Source of the DNA: Planctomycetia bacterium | Lineage (GTDB): Bacteria; Planctomycetota; Phycisphaerae; Phycisphaerales; SM1A02 | NCBI GenBank assembly: GCA_005787685.1 | Contig: SYAC01000029.1 | Location: forward strand, 1 to 64,000 | Length of the DNA: 64,000 bases | Direction of reading: 5' to 3' | Part shown: piece after piece, positions 42,821 through 51,615 of the stretch | How the letters are laid out: every line of letters starts with the position of its first letter | Numbering within the stretch: the stretch's first letter is position 1 | Translations under genes and position numbers: made by a program | Notes under the pieces: generated by a model | What the model was told of the DNA's origin: nothing | The model's input: only the letters and a program-made list of their open reading frames with translations | Databases searched by the model: none

Positions 42821-45800
42821 TGTCCTTGCGAAGGAATCGCCTGTTGCCTTGGGTTGCGGCGGCGGTTGGACTTGCAACTGGTTTGATCGTGATTGTGGTT
42901 GCCTCACAAGTTGGCGACGCGCCGTCATCCGCCAAACGCGCGCCGCGCATTGTGGATGCCAAAGATATTCCCAAGCCTGAGGCGCTGACCAGCGAGGAAT
43001 TGCAAAGCACAACCAAAGTGTTGCAAGCCGACCAGATTTCACTGCAGTCCGGAGCGTGGGTGCAAGTGGCGGATGACAAAGGCCGCTTGGAGCAGCAGTA
43101 TCACGCCTCGCGAATCGATCCCGAGCCCGACAAGTGGTTGCGCATGCAAGCGCCGCAAGCGGTCATGTATCCATCCGGAGGCCGCATGGTCACCATGAGC
43201 GCCGATCGAGGACGCATGCGTGTTCCCAAACGCGCCCTTGAAAGCGGGCAACTTGAAGGACATGTTGTGATTCAGGTTTTCAAGCCCATCGATGGCCGCG
43301 CGATTGATCTTGCCAAAGATCAACCCGCCATTGTCATTCAGGCTCCAGAGGCCAGCTTTGACAGCGTGCTTGGTGAAATTCGTTGCGACAAATCGGTGAA
43401 GGTGGTCACGCCAGAATTGAGATTTGAGGGCGAAGGCTTGAACATGTTGTTGACCGAGGATGGAAAGGGAATTGAGCGCCTGACTGTGGAAAGACCTTTA
43501 AGCGCGATCGAGATTGAGCGTGTGGTGGCCGCGCCCACCTCGACTGCCGCGATAAACATGGCGCCGGCCACGACTCAGGCGCAAACACCAAGTGCGCCGA
43601 TTGGTTACGCCGCCGTCCAAGCAACAACGCCGGCAGCCACGGCAGTTGCGCCGGCACAGACCGCTGCGCCGGCGCAAGCATTGACTCCATCTTCCAAACG
43701 CTTTTACAAACTCATCTTGGAAAATGATGTGCGCGTATTTCGAACATCAGTCCAAGGAAACACCCAGATCAATGGCGATCGTTTGGCGATTGTGTTCAGC
43801 ATGGAAAGCGACTCGGTCGGACAAAATCTAACGCGCATATTTCCCGCGCCACCGGCGGCAACGCCCGACTTGCGAATGGCCTGGGCTCCACATTGGCGAG
43901 TGGCGCCATTGCTGTTGGCCATGGCCGCGCCCGACGCGCAACCCGATCACATTCAAATTCAATATAAAGGGCGGTTGGTCATGACCGTGGTCACCGATGC
44001 CCAGGATGTGTTGCCCAATTCAAACGATGTCAGGCTTGATATAGAGGGAATGCCCGCGAAGTTGTATGACGAAAAAAGCCAGGCGCGCATTGATTGCGGA
44101 CGCATGCGCTACCAAACTGGAATAGAGAATGTGTCGTTGCGCGGATACGGCGCGCGGCCATTCTTACTTGTGAGTCCGCGCTTGGACTTGGAGGGTCAAG
44201 CCTTTGATCTTGCACGCAAATCGGGGCAAGGACATTTAGAAGGCGCGGGTCGCATGCGCATTGGAAGTGGCGACGCCGCGATTGACGCCATGGCCGCCGC
44301 GCCCAACATGGCGCAGGAAGCCATCAAGAGTGGTGATGCGACCAACGCCGTTGTGGGTCCGCCCAATTTGGGCGAAAGCGCGCGTACCGTTCGCATTCAA
44401 TGGAGCAAGTCCGTTGATTTAGAATTTGAGCCAGGCGAAAATTCAAGCAAACTTTACAAGGCGGATTTTAATGGCGATGTGAACGCCGACGCCGAGGATG
44501 TCCGCCTGCTGGCGCAAAGGTTGCTTGTGAATTGTTTCAAGACGGGCAAAGGTTCGGCGGTTGAGCGCATTCTTGCCGATGGCGGCGCCATGGCGATTCG
44601 TCAGCCGCAGGGGGCAAGCTTGGCCGCAAAGACCATTGATCTGTCCATGGAGCAAACTGAAAATGGAAGCTCCAAGGCCAAGCGATTGCTGGCAACGGGT
44701 GGAGTGGAGGCGCAGGACAAGGGCCAGCGCTTATGGACGGATTCGCTGGATTGCTCTTTCCGCCCCGCGGTTGGAAAAGATTCCGCGACGGAAAATATGG
44801 AATTATCGGTGGTGCAATCCAAAGGCGCGGTGCAAGCGTTGCTGGCCGAGGACGCACGCTTGTGGGCCGCCACCATGGATGCGGATGTTCCAGCCAAGCG
44901 GGTCGCGTTGCGTGGACCTGATTTACTTTTAGTGCGCGGCAATGTTGTTGCGGATTTCATGAAAGAGTTGACGGTCGACGAGGAATCTGGCAGCGCGATC
45001 GCGCCCGGAACTGGACGCTTTCGATATTGGCCAAAGGCCATCGCGGATTCCGCGCCGACCCCAGTTGCGCGACCAGTGATCCCTGATAAACCGCAAATGG
45101 AGGCGTTATGGAATGAGGGGCTGAAGTATGTCAAAGATAAAATTGGCCGTGCCACCCTTGATCTGCGCGGCCAAGTGCGCGCCACGGCCGATCGAACCCC
45201 GCGTGAATTAGATCAATTCATTGCGAATCAAGCCATTTTAACTTTGGGACGCGACACCAACGCGCTGGAGCAGGCGCAAGACGCCGCAAAGCGCACTGGC
45301 CTGAGTTCTGAAACTTCTTCCCTGCAACAAATTCATGGCATTGGTGAAGTGCGCATTGAAAGCCGCGCGTGGAGCCGTGATGATCGCAGCGATGAGCCGC
45401 GCCTGTTTCGATTGATGTCCAGCGAGGTGATCCACAATGTGATTACGGGCGAGTCGAATGTTCCAACCGCCGGAACAATGTTGATCTTTGACCGTGATGA
45501 TGAAGGCGCTACACCCGCGCCACCTTCTTTGTTTGATGTGCGTGGTTCCACTCGATTTCGCTGGGATAATTCATTGGTGATGAATCGGGATGGTGAAACC
45601 CGCTATCGCATAACGCTGGATGGAGGCGTTGAATTGATCCACGCGGGCTTGCGTGCGCAAGACACCCTGACGCTCACGGCGGATCAACTGGAAAATACGG
45701 TGGAGCGTTTGGAGCCCGCGCCCGCGAAGGCCCAAGCCACCGAGGCGACGCCGGTTGATTTTGGCGCGCCCGTGAAATTGTTGCGTATTCGCGCGCTTGG

Positions 45801-46017
45801 AAGGGTCTTTGTCAGAACGCCCGATGTGGATGTGGAGTGCGACGCGTTTGATTATGACTTACGCACCAAGGTGGCAACGCTGACGGCGCGTCCAGGTCGC
45901 AACATCAGCGTGATGCAGAAGGGCAAGGGTTCGCCCATCAAAGCCGAGGCCGCGGTCTGGGATTTGGACAATGGACGGGTGCGCGTGACCAACGCCGCGG
46001 GAAGTTCATTCCGCTAA
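42820..46017 (+). CDS. Giant LptC/OstA-like periplasmic protein
   Basis: This 1065-residue protein has one N-terminal membrane segment (about 10-32, LLPWVAAAVGLATGLIVIVV) and a long beta-rich periplasmic part. The first region resembles LptC (VMYPSGGRMVTMSADRGRMR, LEGHVVIQVFKPIDGRAI). Later regions repeat OstA-like motifs: KLILENDVRVFRTSVQGNTQ, LYKADFNGDVNADAEDVRLL and LLRIRALGRVFVRTPDVDVE with DFDYDLRTKVATL-like spacing. A low-complexity Ala/Pro/Thr linker divides them (about 250-300). Enterobacterial LptC is about 190 residues and LptA about 185, so this looks like an anchor plus several stacked OstA modules. It is coupled to kdsC by a TGATG overlap. LptA and LptD are not in the window. Confidence 0.75.
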   Translation: MSLRRNRLLPWVAAAVGLATGLIVIVVASQVGDAPSSAKRAPRIVDAKDIPKPEALTSEELQSTTKVLQADQISLQSGAWVQVADDKGRLEQQYHASRIDPEPDKWLRMQAPQAVMYPSGGRMVTMSADRGRMRVPKRALESGQLEGHVVIQVFKPIDGRAIDLAKDQPAIVIQAPEASFDSVLGEIRCDKSVKVVTPELRFEGEGLNMLLTEDGKGIERLTVERPLSAIEIERVVAAPTSTAAINMAPATTQAQTPSAPIGYAAVQATTPAATAVAPAQTAAPAQALTPSSKRFYKLILENDVRVFRTSVQGNTQINGDRLAIVFSMESDSVGQNLTRIFPAPPAATPDLRMAWAPHWRVAPLLLAMAAPDAQPDHIQIQYKGRLVMTVVTDAQDVLPNSNDVRLDIEGMPAKLYDEKSQARIDCGRMRYQTGIENVSLRGYGARPFLLVSPRLDLEGQAFDLARKSGQGHLEGAGRMRIGSGDAAIDAMAAAPNMAQEAIKSGDATNAVVGPPNLGESARTVRIQWSKSVDLEFEPGENSSKLYKADFNGDVNADAEDVRLLAQRLLVNCFKTGKGSAVERILADGGAMAIRQPQGASLAAKTIDLSMEQTENGSSKAKRLLATGGVEAQDKGQRLWTDSLDCSFRPAVGKDSATENMELSVVQSKGAVQALLAEDARLWAATMDADVPAKRVALRGPDLLLVRGNVVADFMKELTVDEESGSAIAPGTGRFRYWPKAIADSAPTPVARPVIPDKPQMEALWNEGLKYVKDKIGRATLDLRGQVRATADRTPRELDQFIANQAILTLGRDTNALEQAQDAAKRTGLSSETSSLQQIHGIGEVRIESRAWSRDDRSDEPRLFRLMSSEVIHNVITGESNVPTAGTMLIFDRDDEGATPAPPSLFDVRGSTRFRWDNSLVMNRDGETRYRITLDGGVELIHAGLRAQDTLTLTADQLENTVERLEPAPAKAQATEATPVDFGAPVKLLRIRALGRVFVRTPDVDVECDAFDYDLRTKVATLTARPGRNISVMQKGKGSPIKAEAAVWDLDNGRVRVTNAAGSSFR

Positions 46018-46075
46018 AGCGCATAAGACCCAGGTGTGCGATCTCGCCTAGGCATGCGGCGTGGGCGCACCGGGA

Positions 46076-46858
46076 TCACAGTTGCGCGCGAATTTCCCAA
46101 AGATCCGGAAACACGGGTTGAAACAACGTCGAGCGCAAATACTCCACGCCCGGTGAGCCACCAGTTCCCACTTTTGTACCAATGGTTCGCTCAACCATTT
46201 TGACATGTCGATAGCGCCATTCTTGAATGCCCTCGTCAAAGTCCACCAGCATTTCACACATGCCGCGCAACGGTCCAGGCGTGCGGTACACATGCAGCAA
46301 CAATTCTTGCAGTTTTACATTCGCAACGGTGGTGGCGGTTGCCTCGTGTTGCAGGGCGCAGGCGGGCACATTGTGCCCCAATTTGACCAAGCATTGGACG
46401 AAGCCCGACCACAGGGTTGGAAGCTTTGCGTGTTCTTCAAGCGCTTGGCGCTCGGCGCTGTGCGCGGGGTAACGATCAAGCACTTTTAGATTTCGCTTGC
46501 CCAGTAAAAATTCAAACGCTCGAAATTGCCAGCTTTGAAATCCACTGGCGTTGGTTAGGAAATTGCGAAACGCCAGGAATGAAATGGGCGTCATGGTTTC
46601 CAGCACATCAATTTGCGCCACCATGGTCTTGAGAATCTTCAGCATGCGCGCCAATGTATTGGCCGCCTCCTCCAAGCGTCCTTGGACCAGCATTTCGCGC
46701 AGGCGCTGTCCCTCATGAATTTGTTGCTTGAACCACAGTTCATACACCTGATGGATAATGATGAACAGCGTTTCGTCATGCTCCACGGGCGTGCCGACAG
46801 GCTGTTGCAGCGAAAGTAATTCTTGAACTTTTAGATATTGACCGTAGGTGATGTCCAC
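46076..46858 (-). CDS. kynA: Tryptophan 2,3-dioxygenase
   Basis: This 260-residue protein matches TDO: FIIIHQVYELWFKQQIHEGQ with the active-site His, the FRNFLTNASGFQSWQFRAFE signature with the substrate-binding Arg, and EWRYRHVKMVERTIGTKVGT with the proximal heme-ligand His. It opens the indole ring of L-tryptophan to give N-formylkynurenine. Length matches bacterial TDO. Its start overlaps the 3' end of the upstream desaturase gene by 28 bp on the same strand, so the two are co-transcribed. No other kynurenine-pathway gene (formamidase, kynureninase) is in the window. Confidence 0.92.
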   Translation of the reverse strand: MDITYGQYLKVQELLSLQQPVGTPVEHDETLFIIIHQVYELWFKQQIHEGQRLREMLVQGRLEEAANTLARMLKILKTMVAQIDVLETMTPISFLAFRNFLTNASGFQSWQFRAFEFLLGKRNLKVLDRYPAHSAERQALEEHAKLPTLWSGFVQCLVKLGHNVPACALQHEATATTVANVKLQELLLHVYRTPGPLRGMCEMLVDFDEGIQEWRYRHVKMVERTIGTKVGTGGSPGVEYLRSTLFQPVFPDLWEIRAQL

Positions 46859-48444
46859 GATCGAAGCATACCGCTCTGGCGAATTCGTGGCGCATCAAGC
46901 GCGCATGACAGGCCAAGCTCCGCGCACAGCAGGCGCGCCGTAATTTGCGAGGACAGGAAGATCACTGGCAATCCCGAGCCCGGATGGGTTCCTCCGCCCA
47001 CAAACCAAGTGCCTTCCAAGCCGCGCATTTTGTGTTGCGCACGTTTATGCAGCATTTGTCCAAGTGTGTGCGCCAAATTAAAGGTGGCGCCATATTGAAT
47101 TCCCTCGGCGGCCCAATCGTTGGGAGTTATATTTTTCTCGGCGCGGATGCGCCCGCGGATATCCGAAAGACCAAATGTGGTTTCAAGTTGCTCCAATGTT
47201 CGCTGGCGCAGCGAGGCGCTAGAGGTATTCCAGTCCACATGGTTCACGCCTGGTTGCGTGTTGGGTGTGGGCACCAGAATATAAAGCGCACTGCCGCCGC
47301 GCGGAGCCATGGAGGCGTCCAAGCGCGATGGATTGCATACATACATGGACGGGTCTTCGCTCAGCACGCCGTTGTTGGAAATGTCGCGCAAATTCTGCTC
47401 GTAATTGCGGCTGGCGTAAATGGTGTGGTGTGGAAGGTCAACTTCACCGTCCAAGCCCAAATACATCATGAACGTGGAGCAGGAATATTTTTTGCGGTCG
47501 ATGCTTTCATCGCTCCAAGCGCCGCGCAGCGAAGCCGGAATCATGCGCTTCATGGCCGCAGCGGCGTCAGCGTTAATGACCACGTGCTTGTGCCGATGGA
47601 GCGAACCGTGCACGCGCACGCCCACGGCTTGGCGACCTTGAAATTCGATTGCGTCCACTGGCGAATTGAAATGAAATTTCACGCCAAGTTCCTCCGCAAT
47701 GTCGCGCATGGCGTTCATGATGGCGTTGCAGCCGCCGCGAGGATGCCAGATTCCATATTCATATTCAATGAATGGCAGAATGCTGAACAATTCAGGGCAC
47801 TCGAAAGGACTCATGCCCAAATATTTGCTTTGAAATGAAAGCGCCAGGCGAATTTGCGGATTTTTGAAATAACCACGCAGGTGGTCGTACAAGCTTTGCC
47901 ACGGACGAAGGCGCGTTCCGGCGCGCATGTTGTCCACGGTGCACAAATCCAGCACGCTACGAATTGGGCTGCGCAACAGCGGAGTCATAGCCTCTAATTT
48001 GCTGCGGTTATCGCTGATGAATTTCAGAAACGCCGGACCATCATGTGGTTCGATGGCGCATAGGCGCTGCTCCATCAAATGAAGATCCTGCGTGGTGTCC
48101 AGAGTGATGGGCTCTTGATCAGGCCGTCCAAGCAGCAAGCGATACATGGGATCAAGCCGTTGCAGTTCCACCCGATCGGATAATTTACTGCCAGCGGCCG
48201 CCAAAATTTCATCAAGCACATAGGGCATCATGAAAAAAGTTGGCCCAAGGTCAAAGTGATATTGACCTTGATCGCCTTCAAGGGTGAGACGACGTGAGCG
48301 TCCACCAACAACTGGTTGCGCCTCGTAGACATCCACGCTGGCGCCACTGGCGGCAAGCAGAAGGGCCGCCGCAAGTCCGCCAGGACCAGCGCCCACAATG
48401 GCGACATCTGAACCGTGGTGTGAGTGGAATTGCGAAGAAATCAT
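46831..48444 (-). CDS. CrtI/CrtN-type FAD-dependent carotenoid desaturase (paralogue 1)
   Basis: This 537-residue flavoprotein has the N-terminal dinucleotide fold VAIVGAGPGGLAAALLLAAS, then VVGGRSRRLTLEGD and FDLGPTFFMMPYVLDEIL. Its C-terminal part has TWFVGGGTHPGSGLPVIFLS, the FAD-binding end typical of phytoene/diapophytoene desaturases. By family, it introduces double bonds into, or oxidises, a linear carotenoid. It is divergent from the aldehyde dehydrogenase gene (116 bp apart) and overlaps TDO. Whether it is CrtN-like (desaturase) or CrtP-like (terminal methyl oxidase) cannot be decided from sequence by eye. Confidence 0.88.
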   Translation of the reverse strand: MISSQFHSHHGSDVAIVGAGPGGLAAALLLAASGASVDVYEAQPVVGGRSRRLTLEGDQGQYHFDLGPTFFMMPYVLDEILAAAGSKLSDRVELQRLDPMYRLLLGRPDQEPITLDTTQDLHLMEQRLCAIEPHDGPAFLKFISDNRSKLEAMTPLLRSPIRSVLDLCTVDNMRAGTRLRPWQSLYDHLRGYFKNPQIRLALSFQSKYLGMSPFECPELFSILPFIEYEYGIWHPRGGCNAIMNAMRDIAEELGVKFHFNSPVDAIEFQGRQAVGVRVHGSLHRHKHVVINADAAAAMKRMIPASLRGAWSDESIDRKKYSCSTFMMYLGLDGEVDLPHHTIYASRNYEQNLRDISNNGVLSEDPSMYVCNPSRLDASMAPRGGSALYILVPTPNTQPGVNHVDWNTSSASLRQRTLEQLETTFGLSDIRGRIRAEKNITPNDWAAEGIQYGATFNLAHTLGQMLHKRAQHKMRGLEGTWFVGGGTHPGSGLPVIFLSSQITARLLCAELGLSCALDAPRIRQSGMLRSWTSPTVNI

Positions 48445-48559
48445 GTTGAGTTACTTTGGGCTTGTTCTATGGCTCTTTGAGTATCGAAATCCAATATGTG
48501 CAAATGAATCTATGAGCGCCATATGATCGAACCATCCTATAGTCTAAACTAAATCGCTC

Positions 48560-50017
48560 ATGGTTACTTTGAAGTCTATACATCCATCGCCGTTATTTCC
48601 CTGGCATTCCCGTCAAACTTGGCTGCGCAAGTTCAAGCAGGCTGTCGCCTTTCATGCCTTGGAAATGGCGCAACAAATATCCCATGAGATTGGCAAGACC
48701 AAGGAAGAAGCGTATGTCAGCGAATTGTTGCCCTTGATCGCGGCTATTGGTTGGCACAGCAAGCGCGCGCGCCACATTCTGAAGTCGCAACGCATGGGCG
48801 GCGCGCCGTGGTGGATGATGGGTCGATCATTACGCGTGAGCCGCGTTCCGCTGGGGCGTGTGTTGATTATTGCCACATGGAATTATCCGGTGGGACTTTT
48901 GGGAATTCAGTTGTTACAAGCCATTGTGGCCGGCAATACCGTGGTGGTGAAACCCTCGGAACGAAGTCCGTGCAGCCAAGCGCAGTTGCTGAATATTGCG
49001 CGGGCTTGCGGTTTGCCAGAAGGCGTGCTGCAGGTGGTCGGTGCATCGCCACAAGCGGGCCGCGACGCGTTGAATGCCGGCGGATTTGATCATGTGATGT
49101 TCACTGGCGGAACGCCAACTGGAAGAGCCGTGGCAGCGCACTGCGCCGACACGCTGACTTCCTCAACCTTGGAACTCAGCGGGCAAGATTCCGCGTTTGT
49201 GCTTGCCGATGCCAACATGGTCAAAGCGGCCAAAAGTATATGGATGGCGTGCACAATGAACGCGGGACAGACATGCATGGCGCCGCGGAGAGTTTTTGTC
49301 GAGCGCGATTGCTACGGAAAATTTCTGCAGGCGCTTGCGCCGCTGGCCGCGGGCGCGCGGCCGCTTCAAATGATCGATCACGCTGCGGCCCAGCACTGCG
49401 AGCAACTTGCACGCGATGCCGTGTCCAAGGGCGGGCGCAGTCTTTCGGCGGTCATGGATAGCGCCCGCGACAGTTGGTTGCGACCACTAGCGATTGTGGA
49501 TTGCCCGTTGCAGTCGGATTTGTTGCTGGGAAATTATTTCGGCCCGGTGCTTGCGGTTGTGCCAGTTGAGAATTTGGAACAGGCACTTCAATTGCATGGA
49601 CAAGGCAGGCATCATCTTGCCGCCAGTATTTTTACGCGTGACACACGCCGCATTGCAAGAGATGAACAATTGCGAACGCGCCTTGGCGTGAGCGTGATCA
49701 CCCTGAATGATTGCGTATTGCCCACGGGACATCCGGCGCTGGCGATCGCTGGATTTGGCCAAAGCGGTTGGGGAACCAGCCGCGGGGTAGAGGGTTTGTT
49801 GCAACTAACTCGCGCCGTGGCCACCACCACCACCGCGCGCTGGCTGCCTGTGGCCGACATGCCAAGCGCGAGCGTGGTGCAGGGACTCAGCACTTTCATA
49901 AAGTGGATCAGCCAAGCCACTCCCGTTGCGTGGAAAAACAAATCAAGCGCACCGGAAACACCGCGCCAATTCGAAATACATCAACCTGCCGCGGCGCGCA
50001 AAGAGTATTCACAATGA
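48560..50017 (+). CDS. Carotenoid-cluster aldehyde dehydrogenase
   Basis: This 485-residue NAD(P)-dependent aldehyde dehydrogenase has LIIATWNYPVGLLGIQLLQA, VVVKPSERSPCSQ, VMFTGGTPTGRAVA, the catalytic Glu region TLELSGQDSAFVLAD, and the catalytic Cys in MNAGQTCMAPRRVFVE. Between two carotenoid desaturase-type genes it probably oxidises a carotenoid aldehyde to the acid, as AldH does in staphyloxanthin synthesis. It starts 17 bp after a TATAGT and its stop overlaps the next gene by ATGA. A Ser/Ala-rich tail (about 440-485) is beyond the usual length of this class. Confidence 0.88.
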   Translation: MVTLKSIHPSPLFPWHSRQTWLRKFKQAVAFHALEMAQQISHEIGKTKEEAYVSELLPLIAAIGWHSKRARHILKSQRMGGAPWWMMGRSLRVSRVPLGRVLIIATWNYPVGLLGIQLLQAIVAGNTVVVKPSERSPCSQAQLLNIARACGLPEGVLQVVGASPQAGRDALNAGGFDHVMFTGGTPTGRAVAAHCADTLTSSTLELSGQDSAFVLADANMVKAAKSIWMACTMNAGQTCMAPRRVFVERDCYGKFLQALAPLAAGARPLQMIDHAAAQHCEQLARDAVSKGGRSLSAVMDSARDSWLRPLAIVDCPLQSDLLLGNYFGPVLAVVPVENLEQALQLHGQGRHHLAASIFTRDTRRIARDEQLRTRLGVSVITLNDCVLPTGHPALAIAGFGQSGWGTSRGVEGLLQLTRAVATTTTARWLPVADMPSASVVQGLSTFIKWISQATPVAWKNKSSAPETPRQFEIHQPAAARKEYSQ

Positions 50018-51615
50018 TCAACGCCCAGTCAAAGCCAACCGCAATTTTAATTGGTGGAGGATTAGCCGGACTCTCGTGCGCGGTTGAATTAACCAGCGCC
50101 GGTTTCGCCGTGACGGTGGTTGAAAAGAACGCTCACCTTGGCGGCAAAATGAATGTGTTGCACGAGGGTGGATTCAAGTTTGACATGGGACCCACCATTC
50201 TCACAATGCCGGATGTGGTGCGTGGGATTATCACGCGCAGCGGTCGAAGCGTGGCGGATTATCTGGAGTTGGTGCGTCTTGATCCGCAGTGGAGATGCTT
50301 CTACGAGGACGGAACAAAAATAGATTTGCTGTCCGATGTGGCGGCCATGAAGAGCGCCATGAATTCGCAGTTTCCAGGCACGAATGTTGGTCATGGCTGG
50401 GAAAAGTTTGTGGCGTGGAGTCGCCGCATGTATGGCTTGAGCGAGAAAGTTTTTTTCTACAAAGACTTGCAGGGCATTTCAGACCTCATGCGCAAGCCGC
50501 CGCCGCGTGGCCAGGGACTCATGGGCGATGTGTTGGCCATGCGCCTGCACAGCACCGTGGCTGCGACCGCGCATCGATTGATTCATGAGCCGCATCTGCA
50601 GCAACTGAGCGAGCACTTTTTACAATATGTCGGATCAAGCCCATTTTTAGCGCCAGCCATTCTTGGTCTCATTGCCGCCGCCCAAGTGGACCACGGTTGT
50701 TGGTACAGCATGGGCGGAACCCGCGAAGTCGCCAAAAGTTTGGAGCGCATTCTGCGCCAAGAGAACGCCACGCTTCTCAATGGAGTGGGTGTGACAAAAA
50801 TAATTGAGCAGGGTGGACGCGCCACGGGCGTGGCGCTGGAAGATGGCCGCGAATTATTTGCCGATGTGGTGGTGAGCAATTGCGATGTGCAGCGCACCTA
50901 CCGTGATCTCGTTTCGTCCGTTGGCGGCGCGCGCGAGCAGCGGCGCATCGCCAAAAAATATACGCCCGCATGCAGCGGGGTTGTGTTGTATCTGGGGTTG
51001 AATCGCCAGTACGAGCATTTACTGCACCACAACTTCATGTTCAGCCAAGACTCCACCCAGGAGTTCGAGGATATTTATCGCACGGGTATTCCTGCGCGCG
51101 ATCCGTCGTTGTATGTGTGCGTGCCTAGCCGCAGTGACGCGCGGCAAGCGCCCGCGGGTTGTGAGTCGCTTTATATTTTGGTGCACACGCCCTATCAGCG
51201 CGCCCATCAAGTGTGGGAAGGTCCAGGCGGATTGCTGGAGAGCTATCGACCAGTCATTTTGGAAAAACTCAAGCGCTTCGGAATGGGCGACATTGAGAGT
51301 CACATTGTGGTTGAAAAAAATCTCACCCCGACCGCCATCGACCGCATGTACAACGCGGAGGGTGGCGCCATTTATGGTTTGGCAAGCCACGGGCGCTTGC
51401 ATGGTGGTTTCAAGCCGCGCAACCGCAGTCGTGTGCTGCGCAATCTCTATGTCACCGGCGGCAGCACCAATCCTGGTCCCGGCGTACCCATGGTGCTGAT
51501 GAGCGGCGTCACCGCGGCGCGCGCCGTGTGCGAAGACATGGGCGTGGTCAGCGCGGGCGATCCGTTGCAGGTCACCGCGGCACGTTCAGGGAAAGAAATG
51601 GTTTCGACGCTGTGA
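50014..51615 (+). CDS. CrtI/CrtN/CrtP-type FAD-dependent carotenoid oxidoreductase (paralogue 2)
   Basis: This 533-residue protein (ATG at 50014, overlapping the aldehyde dehydrogenase stop) has AILIGGGLAGLSCAVELTSA, AHLGGKMNVLHEGGFKFDMG and PTILTMPDVVRGIITRSGRS. The C-terminal end NLYVTGGSTNPGPGVPMVLM is diagnostic of the CrtI group. Upstream in-frame residues from 49711 lie inside the aldehyde dehydrogenase gene and are not part of it. Together with paralogue 1 it parallels CrtN and CrtP of the C30 staphyloxanthin pathway. Its stop overlaps the GTG of the acyltransferase gene. Confidence 0.9.
   Translation: MINAQSKPTAILIGGGLAGLSCAVELTSAGFAVTVVEKNAHLGGKMNVLHEGGFKFDMGPTILTMPDVVRGIITRSGRSVADYLELVRLDPQWRCFYEDGTKIDLLSDVAAMKSAMNSQFPGTNVGHGWEKFVAWSRRMYGLSEKVFFYKDLQGISDLMRKPPPRGQGLMGDVLAMRLHSTVAATAHRLIHEPHLQQLSEHFLQYVGSSPFLAPAILGLIAAAQVDHGCWYSMGGTREVAKSLERILRQENATLLNGVGVTKIIEQGGRATGVALEDGRELFADVVVSNCDVQRTYRDLVSSVGGAREQRRIAKKYTPACSGVVLYLGLNRQYEHLLHHNFMFSQDSTQEFEDIYRTGIPARDPSLYVCVPSRSDARQAPAGCESLYILVHTPYQRAHQVWEGPGGLLESYRPVILEKLKRFGMGDIESHIVVEKNLTPTAIDRMYNAEGGAIYGLASHGRLHGGFKPRNRSRVLRNLYVTGGSTNPGPGVPMVLMSGVTAARAVCEDMGVVSAGDPLQVTAARSGKEMVSTL

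Noticed and set aside
46945-47838. 297-codon plus-strand frame over the first carotenoid desaturase gene.
   Set aside because: No motif; the minus-strand frame has clear FAD-binding ends.
49711-50013. In-frame extension upstream of the second carotenoid oxidoreductase.
   Set aside because: It lies inside the aldehyde dehydrogenase gene, while ATG 50014 with an ATGA overlap gives the proper nucleotide-binding start.
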